A program made the position numbers and the translations under genes. From NCBI RefSeq assembly GCF_002257705.1, contig NZ_LSLK01000070.1, positions 124,001 through 188,000 on the forward strand: DNA of 64,000 nt, written 5' to 3'. This DNA is from Sporomusa silvacetica DSM 10669. GTDB taxonomy: Bacteria; Bacillota; Negativicutes; Sporomusales; Sporomusaceae. The stretch's first letter is position 1. Each line of letters opens with the position of its first letter. Shown here one piece after another: positions 1 to 8,194 of the stretch. The notes beneath the pieces were generated by a model. That model saw nothing but the letters and a program-made list of their open reading frames with translations, was not told the origin of the DNA and made no database searches.

Positions 1-25
1 CTACAAGCATTTGCGGATATCTCGC

Positions 26-77
26 TGTTACCCTCTTGTTACCCTGATGTTACCCTCTGAACTATTCTTGTTGCCCT
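26..77. repeat. Phased direct repeats (iteron-like) beside the primase gene
   Basis: Three exact copies of TGTTACCCT (26-34, 37-45, 48-56) and one single-mismatch copy TGTTGCCCT (69-77) lie in a row. Start-to-start distances are 11, 11 and 21 bases, about one and two helical turns, so all copies face the same side of the helix. The last copy overlaps the 3' end of the primase-helicase gene. Short phased repeats next to a replication gene are typical of replication-protein binding sites; function as an origin is an inference. Confidence 0.55.
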
Positions 78-2365
78 CTTACCGAAAAGTCTTGTGTAAA
101 AAGCATTGTTGGATCAATAACCTTTATTCCATTCCAAAATAATATGCCGCAGCTTTTTACCTCTTGAACTAATGGAAAAAACTCCCTCACTCGTTCGTTG
201 AATTTACGATCTCGCACCGGCTTTAACTCGCTTACCCCACAATAGCGTTTGTAATATTCAAAAAGTGTACTTCGTTGAACTCTTTCATGTTCGCTGATCT
301 CAATACAATCATTTAAAAAAGCCTTGCAAGAATCATTCAAGAAAACATATTCGTCAACAGCATTTTGACAACTTGGCGGCATTACGAACTCACCGCGTTG
401 CATCAATCGTTTTAAGCTTTTAATGGCTTTGTTCAGCAATCCTGATAATTCGGTCGGCGTTATTAACTTTTCTAATAGGTACGGATCTCGCTGCGGACTT
501 CCAGCGGGGAAACTATTTGGGAAGTTAATAATCACCCATCGCCTGAAAAATCCGTGTGAATTATCGCGGGTTCTCGGTAACTCATTACAGGAAAAAATCA
601 GTCGGGCAGTATTACGAAAACTAAAAGGGTCTTTGCATTTGCGCTCTGCGCTGATTTCGTCGCCGGTAACAAGTGCCTTAAATATACTCGTGTCTTCAAT
701 GGCTGAATTTGGAATGTCGGCAAATATATTTGCAAGTTTACCAGCTAAATTAGCGGCTCTGAAACGATTGTCAGCCAGGGACTGCAAAGCTTCACTCGCG
801 TAATTGTCACGCCCTAAAAACTCCTGCAACAGACTAAGAAAGATAGATTTGCCTGATTCACCATTCGATTTCAGCAAAAACGCTTTTTGCATTCTCACAT
901 CTGGAATGAGAAAGTATCCAAAAATCTCGTAAACAATTTCCATGCAATCTGCTGGTAACACATCAGCGAAGAACTTTTCTATTGCCGGACATTCGGCTGC
1001 CGGGTCGTATGTAATAGGAACCTGTATTGACGAACGATATTTAGGGGTATGGTCATGAAGAACATCAACCTGCCATTCTAATAAACCATTAACCACATTT
1101 ATGTATTTTATATCGTTCGTAAAAAAAGGATCTGGGGAATAAATCTTTGTTTGAATATACTTTGCAACTTCATTTCCCCTCGTATCGCGATACCGATCAT
1201 CTAACGCCTTTAGGCAAATTTGCTGAATAAATTTCGGCTCAATGCGGCGGTAAACACCACTGTCGTACATAAAAAGTTGTGCGTATTGGTAAGCAAAGCG
1301 GTAATGCTTTAGAATTTCCTCAGCAAGGATTGGTGGAATGAATTGTCCCTCTTGGGAAAAGCACTCGCAAACGATTTTTTGAGGTTTAGGTTTATTGGAC
1401 TGTTTCGGTATCGCATTAACTTCCTGCGGAATTTCCAGTTCTACTTTTCGGTATATTTCAGGGTCATAGATTTTTTGGCAATCATTAATGGCCCGTGCAA
1501 TCGTTGCGGCCCCGTACGTCATGCCGTTGGAATAATGACGCTCGTCCCACTTCGGTCGATAAAGTCCGGATTGACGAAACAGGTTATCCATGCGGCCAGC
1601 ATCCCGGCCTGTCCAAAACGCAAGAATATTTGCCAGTGCCATGTCTGCCGCCGAATCGTCATTACCGTGTCGAGAAGTATTTCCCGCCCACAATGCCTGA
1701 AAATCTGCACCCTGTTTTGATTTCGATATCTTTTCGATTAAGTCGGTGCCGGACAGGCTACCCCTCAACTGTGGAAGTTTCGGCTGCTCTGACTTGCGTT
1801 CCGGCTCTGTTTTTCCTTTGGCAATATACTTGCTGTGAATCATACCGATCTCAACACTTCGCTCTTCAACCGTTGTTGGTGTGTTAGGAACATGTCGCCC
1901 CGTCACAGTGAAAAATCTGCCAGAGTCGTAAACTTCAAGCTTGTCCTTGCGTCTTCCGGCTGCAGGCAATATTCCTTTCGCTAATATATGTACGCCCTGG
2001 CCGCTCGGACTCATTTCAGTGTAGGACTGCATCGTATGAATAATTTCCTGTGCTACTGGAGTAAACATGCCTTTGTCATCAACACAATTATCAATGTCAA
2101 CCCCGAATATCCCGCTGGCTTTATCGAACATAAAGCCTATTCCGTCAATATCGCCTCGTGTTGCATAGTTAAGGGCTGTTTGATAATCGCACCAGGTAGA
2201 TGGGTTATTACTTTGAGCTTTCTGACTGGTCACAGGACTGATTGGAATTTTGTCATATTTTCCTTTTTTGTTATTCCATACGCGGGAGTAACAACACCAC
2301 TGCCGAAATCCCTTTAATTCAACTGGTATATTTTGTATATCAATTATTTTCACCTCCCGCCCCAT
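62..2365 (-). CDS. D5/P4-type primase-helicase of a mobile element
   Basis: This 767-residue protein is a replication primase-helicase of the phage/plasmid D5 class. The first 170 residues carry primase-polymerase motifs: GVDIDNC at about 88-94, SPSGQGVHI at 119-127 and DSGRFFTVTG at 147-156. The C-terminal half is a superfamily 3 helicase with a Walker A loop NGESGKS at 501-507, then an acidic Walker B-like stretch (NIFADI) and a sensor-like segment (LIFSCNELP). Such proteins initiate replication of satellites, integrative elements and some plasmids. The start ATG has only a weak upstream ribosome site; a strong GGGAGGTG lies inside the first codons, so a slightly shorter product from the in-frame GTG is possible. 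An excisionase-like gene precedes it. No integrase is in the window, so the element continues to the left. Confidence 0.88.
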   Translation of the reverse strand: MGREVKIIDIQNIPVELKGFRQWCCYSRVWNNKKGKYDKIPISPVTSQKAQSNNPSTWCDYQTALNYATRGDIDGIGFMFDKASGIFGVDIDNCVDDKGMFTPVAQEIIHTMQSYTEMSPSGQGVHILAKGILPAAGRRKDKLEVYDSGRFFTVTGRHVPNTPTTVEERSVEIGMIHSKYIAKGKTEPERKSEQPKLPQLRGSLSGTDLIEKISKSKQGADFQALWAGNTSRHGNDDSAADMALANILAFWTGRDAGRMDNLFRQSGLYRPKWDERHYSNGMTYGAATIARAINDCQKIYDPEIYRKVELEIPQEVNAIPKQSNKPKPQKIVCECFSQEGQFIPPILAEEILKHYRFAYQYAQLFMYDSGVYRRIEPKFIQQICLKALDDRYRDTRGNEVAKYIQTKIYSPDPFFTNDIKYINVVNGLLEWQVDVLHDHTPKYRSSIQVPITYDPAAECPAIEKFFADVLPADCMEIVYEIFGYFLIPDVRMQKAFLLKSNGESGKSIFLSLLQEFLGRDNYASEALQSLADNRFRAANLAGKLANIFADIPNSAIEDTSIFKALVTGDEISAERKCKDPFSFRNTARLIFSCNELPRTRDNSHGFFRRWVIINFPNSFPAGSPQRDPYLLEKLITPTELSGLLNKAIKSLKRLMQRGEFVMPPSCQNAVDEYVFLNDSCKAFLNDCIEISEHERVQRSTLFEYYKRYCGVSELKPVRDRKFNERVREFFPLVQEVKSCGILFWNGIKVIDPTMLFTQDFSVRGQQE

Positions 2366-2391
2366 TTTTGGCGGATTGCCTATCCCTTTTC

Positions 2392-2667
2392 TTATTTAGC
2401 TGCTAAAAAATCGTCTATGGCCCATACTGGTACTATCCACTTTGATCCTGCCTTAACACCTTTAATTGTTCCGTCGTGAAGCAGATCCATAAACTTGTTC
2501 CGGCCAAGTCCTACAATCTTGCGGGCTTCTTCGGCTGGGTAGGCTTTCCGCGCGACTTCTTCACGCTCATTTTGTTTTAAGATTTCCCTTGCTTGCTCCA
2601 TCGTGAGTTCGATAATGGTTCCTTTTTCGGTATCCAATGTGAATAGTTTCCTTGCTGTTTGTGACAT
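2392..2667 (-). CDS. Excisionase-family helix-turn-helix protein
   Basis: This 91-residue protein has a C-terminal excisionase/MerR-like DNA-binding domain. Residues from about 40 read YPAEEARKIVGLGRNKFMDL, followed by a short wing with GTIKGVKAGSKWIVP and a terminal acidic helix (WAIDDFLAAK). This layout is typical of small recombination-directionality or replication-control proteins on integrative elements. A good ribosome site (AAGGAGG) precedes the ATG. It lies 26 bases upstream of the primase gene and is probably cotranscribed with it. Its promoter region contains an ACTAGTAAT box shared with the upstream regulator gene. Whether it acts as a true excisionase or only as a regulator cannot be told from sequence. 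Confidence 0.75.
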   Translation of the reverse strand: MSQTARKLFTLDTEKGTIIELTMEQAREILKQNEREEVARKAYPAEEARKIVGLGRNKFMDLLHDGTIKGVKAGSKWIVPVWAIDDFLAAK

Positions 2668-2694
2668 TTTTAATTTCCTCCTTTTTGTACTTGT

Positions 2695-2703
2695 ACTAGT
2701 AAT
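2695..2703. promoter_or_regulatory. Shared ACTAGTAAT box upstream of the excisionase-like gene
   Basis: The nonamer ACTAGTAAT lies just upstream of the ribosome site of the excisionase-like gene and recurs exactly at 3411-3419 upstream of the element's own DNA-binding protein. A candidate operator for that protein; inferred from the repetition alone. Confidence 0.3.
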
Positions 2704-2731
2704 GTTTGTTTCATTTGTAAATTAAAAAAAT

Positions 2732-3376
2732 TTATATGGTGCTATGATTGATTTCAAAAAGTTCTTGTGAAAAACAATCGTACATTCTAAATTGAATCTT
2801 TCCTGTAGGCTGTTCAATATCCACTTCTTCGTAAAATATATTGTTCACATGCATATGCTCTTCGATTATGCTGTCTGATAAACAATGCTTGCAAAAAATC
2901 AACTCTTGGTTTTTAGATTGTTTGCGAATTACTATGTTAACATGTAAGTTAGTTGTGATTGGAATACTTTCCCTAAACATAATGCGGTAGGTAATGATTA
3001 AAAGAATATGATTAAAAAAAGCTGATCTCATTGTAGATACGAAGCATTCTTCAACTGGCGCAAAGCTATCATTACTAGGTATCTCTAACCTTAATAAATC
3101 ATAAAATTTTTTCGGTTCCCTCAAAAAATATGGAGTAAGTTTTAGCATATTGTTTAATTGCCAAATTGGTGTTCGCTTGGTATTTAACATATGGTATATA
3201 ACGAAAGCATCTTCTAAAACATCGTCAGAGTAAACCGTGAAGCGTCCCTTCCCCCTGCCTTCGCTTCCGCGCTTAGGTTCTGAAAGAGTAAAGAGTTTTT
3301 CGTAGTTTAACAAGGTTTTACGTGTTATACTCACCCCTCTATTCTTGAGCGACTGAATTATTTCCTCTGGGCTCAA
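2732..3376 (-). CDS. Putative DNA-binding regulator of the mobile element
   Basis: I do not recognise the family of this 214-residue protein. The first ~60 residues look like a helix-turn-helix of the MerR/excisionase type (EEIIQSLKNRGVSITRKTLL then NYEKLF), followed by a basic, glycine-rich stretch (KRGSEGRGKGRF). The rest is mixed alpha/beta with several cysteines and no membrane segment. Start is TTG at 3376, chosen because AAAGGGGTGAT lies at proper distance. It is first of three co-directional genes leading into the primase, as expected for an element regulator. An inverted repeat ATTAC-ACTA-GTAAT sits in its upstream region (3406-3419), which would suit autoregulation. Confidence 0.6.
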   Translation of the reverse strand: MSPEEIIQSLKNRGVSITRKTLLNYEKLFTLSEPKRGSEGRGKGRFTVYSDDVLEDAFVIYHMLNTKRTPIWQLNNMLKLTPYFLREPKKFYDLLRLEIPSNDSFAPVEECFVSTMRSAFFNHILLIITYRIMFRESIPITTNLHVNIVIRKQSKNQELIFCKHCLSDSIIEEHMHVNNIFYEEVDIEQPTGKIQFRMYDCFSQELFEINHSTI

Positions 3377-3539
3377 ATTATCACCCCTTTACACTTAAAC
3401 TAATCATTACACTAGTAATTATCACATACCTGTATTAATTAGTCAAGCCCTTATCTAATTTATTTTATCCATAGCTATCAAAAAAACATTTACCCTCGCC
3501 CCATTGTAATATTTATTGTAATACTAACACAGTACCACA

Positions 3540-3594
3540 AAAATAAAAAGCCTATGCCCCTAGTAAAATCGCCACGCAATAGGGGTATAGACTT
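3540..3594 (-). terminator. Rho-independent terminator-like hairpin
   Basis: On the - strand, arms AGTCTATACCCCT and AGGGGCATAGGCT (one G-U pair, one mismatch) are followed by TTTTTATTTTT. It ends any transcript from the promoter-like pair at 3618-3646, giving a product of only about 70 bases, or acts as an attenuator ahead of the mobile-element regulator. Confidence 0.55.
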
Positions 3595-3617
3595 TAAATT
3601 CTATCAATATCTTGTTT

Positions 3618-3646
3618 ATTATAATAGTATTTTTCGCTCACGTCTA
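3618..3646 (-). promoter_or_regulatory. Promoter-like -35/-10 pair
   Basis: TAGACG (3641-3646) and TATAAT (3618-3623) are 17 bases apart on the - strand. The -35 matches consensus at 4 of 6 positions and the -10 fully. Transcription would run into the terminator-like hairpin at 3540-3594. Confidence 0.35.
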
Positions 3647-3667
3647 GTATTGATATAGAAAATACGA

Positions 3668-3746
3668 CTTCGCCTAGCCTTTGGCGAAAGCTAAAGCCGA
3701 TGTTGCCCTTATCCTGCGCGTAAGAAGTTAGCCCCTTTCATTAGGG
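3668..3746. repeat. GGCTAGG-motif structured element, copy 1
   Basis: The block CCTAGCCTTTnGCGAnAG...AAGnCGATG (3673-3702) recurs at 18871-18901. In this copy TTCGCC and GGCGAA form a hairpin, and both copies are followed by a small hairpin with CATTAGG or TATTAGG and an A-rich run. In both places the element lies just beyond a - strand terminator. Nature unknown; see findings. Confidence 0.4.
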
Positions 3747-3750
3747 TAAA

Positions 3751-3781
3751 GAAAAAGCAGAGCAAGTATTCTTGACTCTGC
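3751..3781 (-). terminator. Terminator of the min operon
   Basis: On the - strand GCAGAGTCAAG and CTTGCTCTGC pair around a short AATA loop, with one bulged base, and are followed by TTTTTC. It sits 13 bases beyond the minE stop codon. Confidence 0.85.
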
Positions 3782-3793
3782 ATAAATAATTAC

Positions 3794-4069
3794 TCACTCA
3801 CCTGAGAGGTTGCGTTTCATGCGATTAACCGGAATATTAGCCACTAAAGCAACCTGCGTGTTGCTTCTTGTCAGATTTATTTCCATCTCAGTTTCGTTAA
3901 TATCCATATAGTTAGATATGACTTTAATCAGATCATCTTTAATGGCTTCCATATATTGCGGCGATACATTGACGCGGTCATGCACCAGCACAAACCTGAG
4001 TCGTTCTTTGGCGATATTTTTCGATCCTTTTGGTTCTTTGCCAAACAGCTTCTGAATAAGTTCAAACAC
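3794..4069 (-). CDS. minE: Cell division topological specificity factor MinE
   Basis: This 91-residue protein matches MinE in size and layout: an N-terminal amphipathic, MinD-activating segment (FELIQKLFGKEPKGSKNIAKERL) followed by the topological-specificity domain containing LVHDRVNVSPQYMEAIKDDL and a last beta segment with EINLTR. MinE stimulates the ATPase of MinD at the membrane and so restricts the MinCD division inhibitor to the cell poles. The start is GTG, preceded by AGGAGGAGAACAAG. It is the last gene of minC-minD-minE and is followed by a clear terminator. Confidence 0.95.
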   Translation of the reverse strand: MFELIQKLFGKEPKGSKNIAKERLRFVLVHDRVNVSPQYMEAIKDDLIKVISNYMDINETEMEINLTRSNTQVALVANIPVNRMKRNLSGE

Positions 4070-4094
4070 CTTGTTCTCCTCCTAGACTACTAAT

Positions 4095-4886
4095 TTAAAA
4101 TCCTAGCACTTTTTTGAATTTTCCCCACAGACTGTCATTCGTTTCAAACGTCATTAGCGGAACATTCTCTCCCATCAGTCGCCTGACAATATTTCGATAA
4201 GCCAAACTGGCTAGGGCCGTGGAATTAACAACTGCCGGCTCGCCGCGATTAGTAGAAATAACAATATATTCATCCTCAGGAATAATCCCTAGCAAATCAA
4301 CAGCTAAAATTTCAATGATATCATCAATATCCATCATATCGCCCTTTTTAACCATCAGCGGCCGAATACGATTGACAATAAGTCTAGGATTGTGTTTTCC
4401 TTCTGATTCTAATAAACCAATAATCCGATCCGCATCACGAACCGCAGATACCTCCGGTGTAGTAACAATAATGGCGCGATCAGCCCCGGCAATAGCATTT
4501 TTAAACCCTTGCTCAATTCCAGCTGGGCAATCAATAATTACATAGTCAAATTCCTCTGCCAATTCTTTACATAACTGTTTCATCTGATCAGGACTAACTG
4601 CATTCTTATCTCTGGTCTGCGCCGCCGGTAACAAATACATTGTTTCATAACGCTTGTCCCGAATCAGTGCCTGCTTTAGACGGCAGTTACCTTCGGTTAC
4701 ATCCACTAAGTCATATACGATCCGATTCTCAAGGCCCATAACTACATCAAGATTTCTTAAACCGATATCGGCGTCAACCAAAACGACCTTTTTGCCTTGG
4801 AGGGCAATACCAGTGCCAAGATTAGCGGTTGTCGTCGTTTTGCCAACTCCGCCTTTGCCTGACGTAATGACGATTACTTCTCCCAT
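4095..4886 (-). CDS. minD: Septum site-determining ATPase MinD
   Basis: MinD is the membrane-associated ATPase that recruits MinC and oscillates with MinE. The 263-residue product starts MGEVIVITSGKGGVGKTTTT, containing the deviant Walker A loop GKGGVGKTT, followed by switch motifs VDADIGLRNLDV and VIIDCPAGIEQGF. The C-terminus ends in the short amphipathic helix WGKFKKVLGF used for membrane binding. Length and all signature residues are normal. AGGAGG precedes the ATG. It lies 22 bases downstream of minC and 25 bases upstream of minE in the same orientation. Confidence 0.97.
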   Translation of the reverse strand: MGEVIVITSGKGGVGKTTTTANLGTGIALQGKKVVLVDADIGLRNLDVVMGLENRIVYDLVDVTEGNCRLKQALIRDKRYETMYLLPAAQTRDKNAVSPDQMKQLCKELAEEFDYVIIDCPAGIEQGFKNAIAGADRAIIVTTPEVSAVRDADRIIGLLESEGKHNPRLIVNRIRPLMVKKGDMMDIDDIIEILAVDLLGIIPEDEYIVISTNRGEPAVVNSTALASLAYRNIVRRLMGENVPLMTFETNDSLWGKFKKVLGF

Positions 4887-4908
4887 CTACGTACCTCCTA
4901 TTTATCAA

Positions 4909-5556
4909 TCATGCCGGTTCAATGACAACGGCACCATTAGCAATATGGGCTATCTCACGACATGTTGGTTCATCCTGATTATCAGGCGCTCTGGCAATCA
5001 AGCCAGCAATTCGTAACTGGCCTGCAATCAACTTATTAGCCGTAATAGTAGCCGCGTAATCACCGTTAACTCCGGCATGAGCTACACCACGGCAGGTTCC
5101 CTGAACGGTAATATTACCACTGGCAATTACCTCAGCTCCAGGATTCACATCCCCCTCGATTATGACAGAACCATTAAATACTACTTTTTGACCGCTACGC
5201 AACATTCTTGAGACAATTAATGTTTTCCCACCTTCAGCCTCCTGGCGATATTCTACAGGACTATCACCAACGTGAATGTCACTATCCTGAACAAATTCCG
5301 GCAGCAACAATTCTGAAGGCTGCTCATGCAAGGCTAGTCCATAATCGGCCAACAAGTTAATCAGTTGCCTACGTTCATCGCCTGTTAACGAATTTGTACC
5401 AGATACAACTCTGATACCTGTACTGCCAATAAAAAAATTGGCAGCCGATTCTAACTTTTCCTTTAGTTGTTCCAGAATATCAGTAAAATCAGCCGATTGA
5501 TTTATTACTAGTTCGAGGCCGCCTTTACTTCCTTTAAACAAAACATCCTCCCGCAT
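4909..5556 (-). CDS. minC: Septum site-determining protein MinC
   Basis: MinC inhibits FtsZ polymerisation when bound to MinD. The 215-residue protein has an N-terminal domain (about 1-95) and a C-terminal beta-helical domain containing RSGQKVVFNGSVIIEGDVNP, GAEVIASGNITVQGTCRGVA and AGVNGDYAATITANKL, the glycine-rich repeats typical of the MinC C-domain that bind MinD. ATG at 5556 is preceded by AGGAGAAG. It is the first gene of the min operon; the promoter must lie in 5557-5700, where no clear consensus pair was found. Confidence 0.95.
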   Translation of the reverse strand: MREDVLFKGSKGGLELVINQSADFTDILEQLKEKLESAANFFIGSTGIRVVSGTNSLTGDERRQLINLLADYGLALHEQPSELLLPEFVQDSDIHVGDSPVEYRQEAEGGKTLIVSRMLRSGQKVVFNGSVIIEGDVNPGAEVIASGNITVQGTCRGVAHAGVNGDYAATITANKLIAGQLRIAGLIARAPDNQDEPTCREIAHIANGAVVIEPA

Positions 5557-5702
5557 ATCTTCTCCTAAATTTTACCATAAATAATTATCTATATGCCAAC
5601 TAAAATTCGCCTTACTTGCAAAATTTCCTGCAGGATACACAACCATCTATTTTAAAATTGGTGAATTAAGAAAGTTAATCTTTCTATTAGGTCAAAAATT
5701 AT

Positions 5703-5735
5703 GGGGTCAGATCTCATTTATTTGAGCCTGACCCC
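5703..5735 (-). terminator. Terminator after the mre-mrdA gene group
   Basis: Arms GGGGTCAG and CTGACCCC with an inner CTCA/TGAG stem form a strong hairpin. On the - strand it is followed by ATAATTTTT, on the + strand by GCTTTTT, so it may work both ways. It separates mrdA from minC. Confidence 0.75.
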
Positions 5736-5793
5736 GCTTTTTGTTGAAAAGCAGAATATACACCGTGTTAATGCGGAATATATAGAATGATAG

Positions 5794-7626
5794 TTATAGC
5801 GCCGTATGCGGGCTATATATCTTCGCTGATTCAGAAGGAGGCTGATTAATATTAAAAGCAGCTTCCAGAATCTTTTTAGCAATAGGAGCAGCGGAAGAGG
5901 TACCATACCCACCCTGTTCAACAATAACAGCTACTGCCACACGCGGATCTTCGTAGGGACCATAAGCTACAAACCAGCCATGATCCTTACCATGCGGATT
6001 TTCTGCAGTACCAGTCTTACCTGCAATGGAAATTGGAAAGTCCTGAAAGGTACTTGCTGCAGTTCCGCCTTCTTGCGCTACCTCACGTAGCGATTCACGA
6101 ATAAGGTTTAGAGTCTGCTCCGAAATAGTAACGTTACCTACTTCTTCCGGAGAAAATGTTTTAATAACTTCGCCGTTAGACCCTGTTATCTTGCTAACAA
6201 GATTCGGCTTATAACGGTGACCGCCATTAGCAATTTCACCCATAACCATAGCCATTTGGAGCGGCGTCGCTAACTGAAAGCCCTGCCCAATAGCAGCATC
6301 AAAGGTTTCCGATAAATACCAGTCTTCGCCATATACTTTTTCTTTATAGCGGCGGTTAGCTACTAAACCTTCCGCTTCCCCTGGCAGATTAATTCCTGTA
6401 ACCTCTCCCATCCCAAACAGGCGGGCATATTTTTCCAGGTTATCAATACCTAAGCGGTTGCCCATCTCGTAGAAATATACGTTGTCAGACTTAGACAACG
6501 CTTCCCGAAAATTAATCCATCCCAGCGCTTCCCCCCCAGCATTACCTTTAGGGATAATCCAGTGAGTACCTGCATCGAGAATTTTTTCCTCTGGTGTAAC
6601 CTTGCCAAGTTCTAATGCCGCTGTACCAGTAATAATCTTAAAGGTTGATCCTGGCGGATATTCACCTGAAATAGCCTTATTATCCATAGGATGATAAGGA
6701 TTTTCATTGAGCAGATTCCACTCCTTCGATGAAATACCGCCGTTAAATAAATTAGGGTTAAAAGCAGGGCGGCTTACCATTGCTAGAATTTCACCTGTCT
6801 TGGGATTTAAGACAACAGCTGCTGCTGCTTTTGCCTTGGCAAACTCAGTTTTAGTTTGAAGATAAACAAGTTGTTCATCAATGGCAGTTTCAGCAGCCTT
6901 TTGAATCCGATAGTCAATTGTCAATACCAAATTATGACCTGGCACTGGATCTTTTTTACCAATTACCTGTACAGGACGGCCATTAACATCAACCTCAACC
7001 TGGTTACCGCCATCAGCACCGCGAATTTCCTTATCATATACCTTTTCCAGTCCAAATTTACCAACAATATCTCCAGACTTGTAACCATCCGCTTTACGAT
7101 TTTCCAACTCGACATCATTAATCTCACTCACATAACCAAATATATGGGCTCCAAGCTCATTATTAACATAGTTTCGTAGTGGTTGAATTTCAATAACCAC
7201 CCCTGGTAGTTCAGAGCGGCGTTCTTCGATTTTGGTAACAATATCAGGTCCGACATCAGTTTTGACTCTGACAGGTTCAAACGCACCAATATGCTGTGAT
7301 AACTTAACTTTTATTTCCTCTGCATTCATACCGAGGATACCAGCCAGTTTAGCAATTACTTCATCAGAAACAGGGCCACTTATTGCTAATACAGATACCG
7401 TAAAACCCGGACGATTGGACACCAGCATCACGCCGTTCCGGTCATAAAAAACACCACGTGGCGACATGATGGGAATAAGTCGGATACGGTTGCCGTCGGC
7501 CAGACGATCATAGTATTGACCCTGTGCCATTTGCAAATAGGCAAGACGAATTACTAATGTCATAAAAATAAAAACAATGATCAGACTCAAAATATCAAGT
7601 CGTCCATTTGATCGTTTGACAAGCAT
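5794..7626 (-). CDS. mrdA: Penicillin-binding protein 2, cell-elongation transpeptidase
   Basis: A 610-residue class B penicillin-binding protein. It has one N-terminal membrane anchor (about residues 12-32), a dimerisation/pedestal domain, and a transpeptidase domain with all three active-site motifs: STFK (in YPPGSTFKII), SDN (in SKSDNVYF) and KTG (in AGKTGTAEN). It cross-links peptidoglycan during lateral wall growth with RodA and MreBCD. It follows mreB-mreC-mreD in the same direction, the usual order in Firmicutes-type elongation clusters. AGGAGG precedes the ATG. A terminator follows at 5703-5735. Confidence 0.95.
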   Translation of the reverse strand: MLVKRSNGRLDILSLIIVFIFMTLVIRLAYLQMAQGQYYDRLADGNRIRLIPIMSPRGVFYDRNGVMLVSNRPGFTVSVLAISGPVSDEVIAKLAGILGMNAEEIKVKLSQHIGAFEPVRVKTDVGPDIVTKIEERRSELPGVVIEIQPLRNYVNNELGAHIFGYVSEINDVELENRKADGYKSGDIVGKFGLEKVYDKEIRGADGGNQVEVDVNGRPVQVIGKKDPVPGHNLVLTIDYRIQKAAETAIDEQLVYLQTKTEFAKAKAAAAVVLNPKTGEILAMVSRPAFNPNLFNGGISSKEWNLLNENPYHPMDNKAISGEYPPGSTFKIITGTAALELGKVTPEEKILDAGTHWIIPKGNAGGEALGWINFREALSKSDNVYFYEMGNRLGIDNLEKYARLFGMGEVTGINLPGEAEGLVANRRYKEKVYGEDWYLSETFDAAIGQGFQLATPLQMAMVMGEIANGGHRYKPNLVSKITGSNGEVIKTFSPEEVGNVTISEQTLNLIRESLREVAQEGGTAASTFQDFPISIAGKTGTAENPHGKDHGWFVAYGPYEDPRVAVAVIVEQGGYGTSSAAPIAKKILEAAFNINQPPSESAKIYSPHTAL

Positions 7627-7699
7627 ACGGCAACCTCCTTTCTACACTGATATATATATTCTGCCTAAATTTGCAGACGGGTGGTAGCAAAGCATCTCA

Positions 7700-8194
7700 T
7701 TAAAATTGACTTTTATCACCAAATGTAATCCGATAAATCAACCTATGCACCGGAATACAAAATAAGATATTATAGCCTAATGATACCAACATCTGCTCTT
7801 TCAGCATTGACACCACTTCGACCTTGTACCCTAACAAAAAAAGCAGCGCCTGCATGATTATGCCATTAAAAAAAGTAGCTAGGATAATTGCCAAAACCGG
7901 CAATACTACGCTTTCTTTAAATACCTTGCGTTCAGCCAAACCAGCAACATAGCCTATCGCCATCTTTGATAAGGTGTTTAACCCAAAGATATTGCCTGAA
8001 GCAAAATCCTGAAGTAAACCAGCCAAAAATCCGACTCCGATGGCACGCTCTCGTCCGGCCAGCAAACCACAAGCAACCACAATAATCAAAATAATGTCAG
8101 GCTTAGCCCCTTGCGTAAATATAAGTGGTAATAATACGGCTTGGGCAGCAATAGTAACAATAAGCAGACTGGCCCAGACAAGTATTATTTTCAT
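7700..8194 (-). CDS. mreD: Rod-shape determining membrane protein MreD
   Basis: A 164-residue polytopic membrane protein, hydrophobic nearly throughout with about five membrane segments and few sequence motifs, as is normal for MreD. It belongs to the elongasome with MreC, PBP2 and RodA. Assignment rests on size, hydrophobicity and position: its ATG overlaps the stop codon of mreC (ATGA) and it lies 73 bases upstream of mrdA. Confidence 0.9.
   Translation of the reverse strand: MKIILVWASLLIVTIAAQAVLLPLIFTQGAKPDIILIIVVACGLLAGRERAIGVGFLAGLLQDFASGNIFGLNTLSKMAIGYVAGLAERKVFKESVVLPVLAIILATFFNGIIMQALLFLLGYKVEVVSMLKEQMLVSLGYNILFCIPVHRLIYRITFGDKSQF

Larger units (their letters stand above)
3377..3793. 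other. Gene-free stretch at the junction between mobile element and min operon
   Basis: No convincing protein gene lies here. The stretch holds the inverted repeat ATTAC-ACTA-GTAAT (3406-3419), a hairpin followed by a U-rich tract on the - strand (3540-3594), a promoter-like pair on the - strand (TAGACG at 3641-3646, TATAAT at 3618-3623, 17-base spacer), a structured motif shared with the rnf upstream region (3668-3746) and the min terminator (3751-3781). The element's attachment site is probably in this area, but the other end lies outside the window, so it could not be located. Confidence 0.6.

Noticed and set aside
3377..3793. Attachment site of the mobile element
   Set aside because: An att repeat needs the other end, which is outside the window; no tRNA gene is present to guide it.
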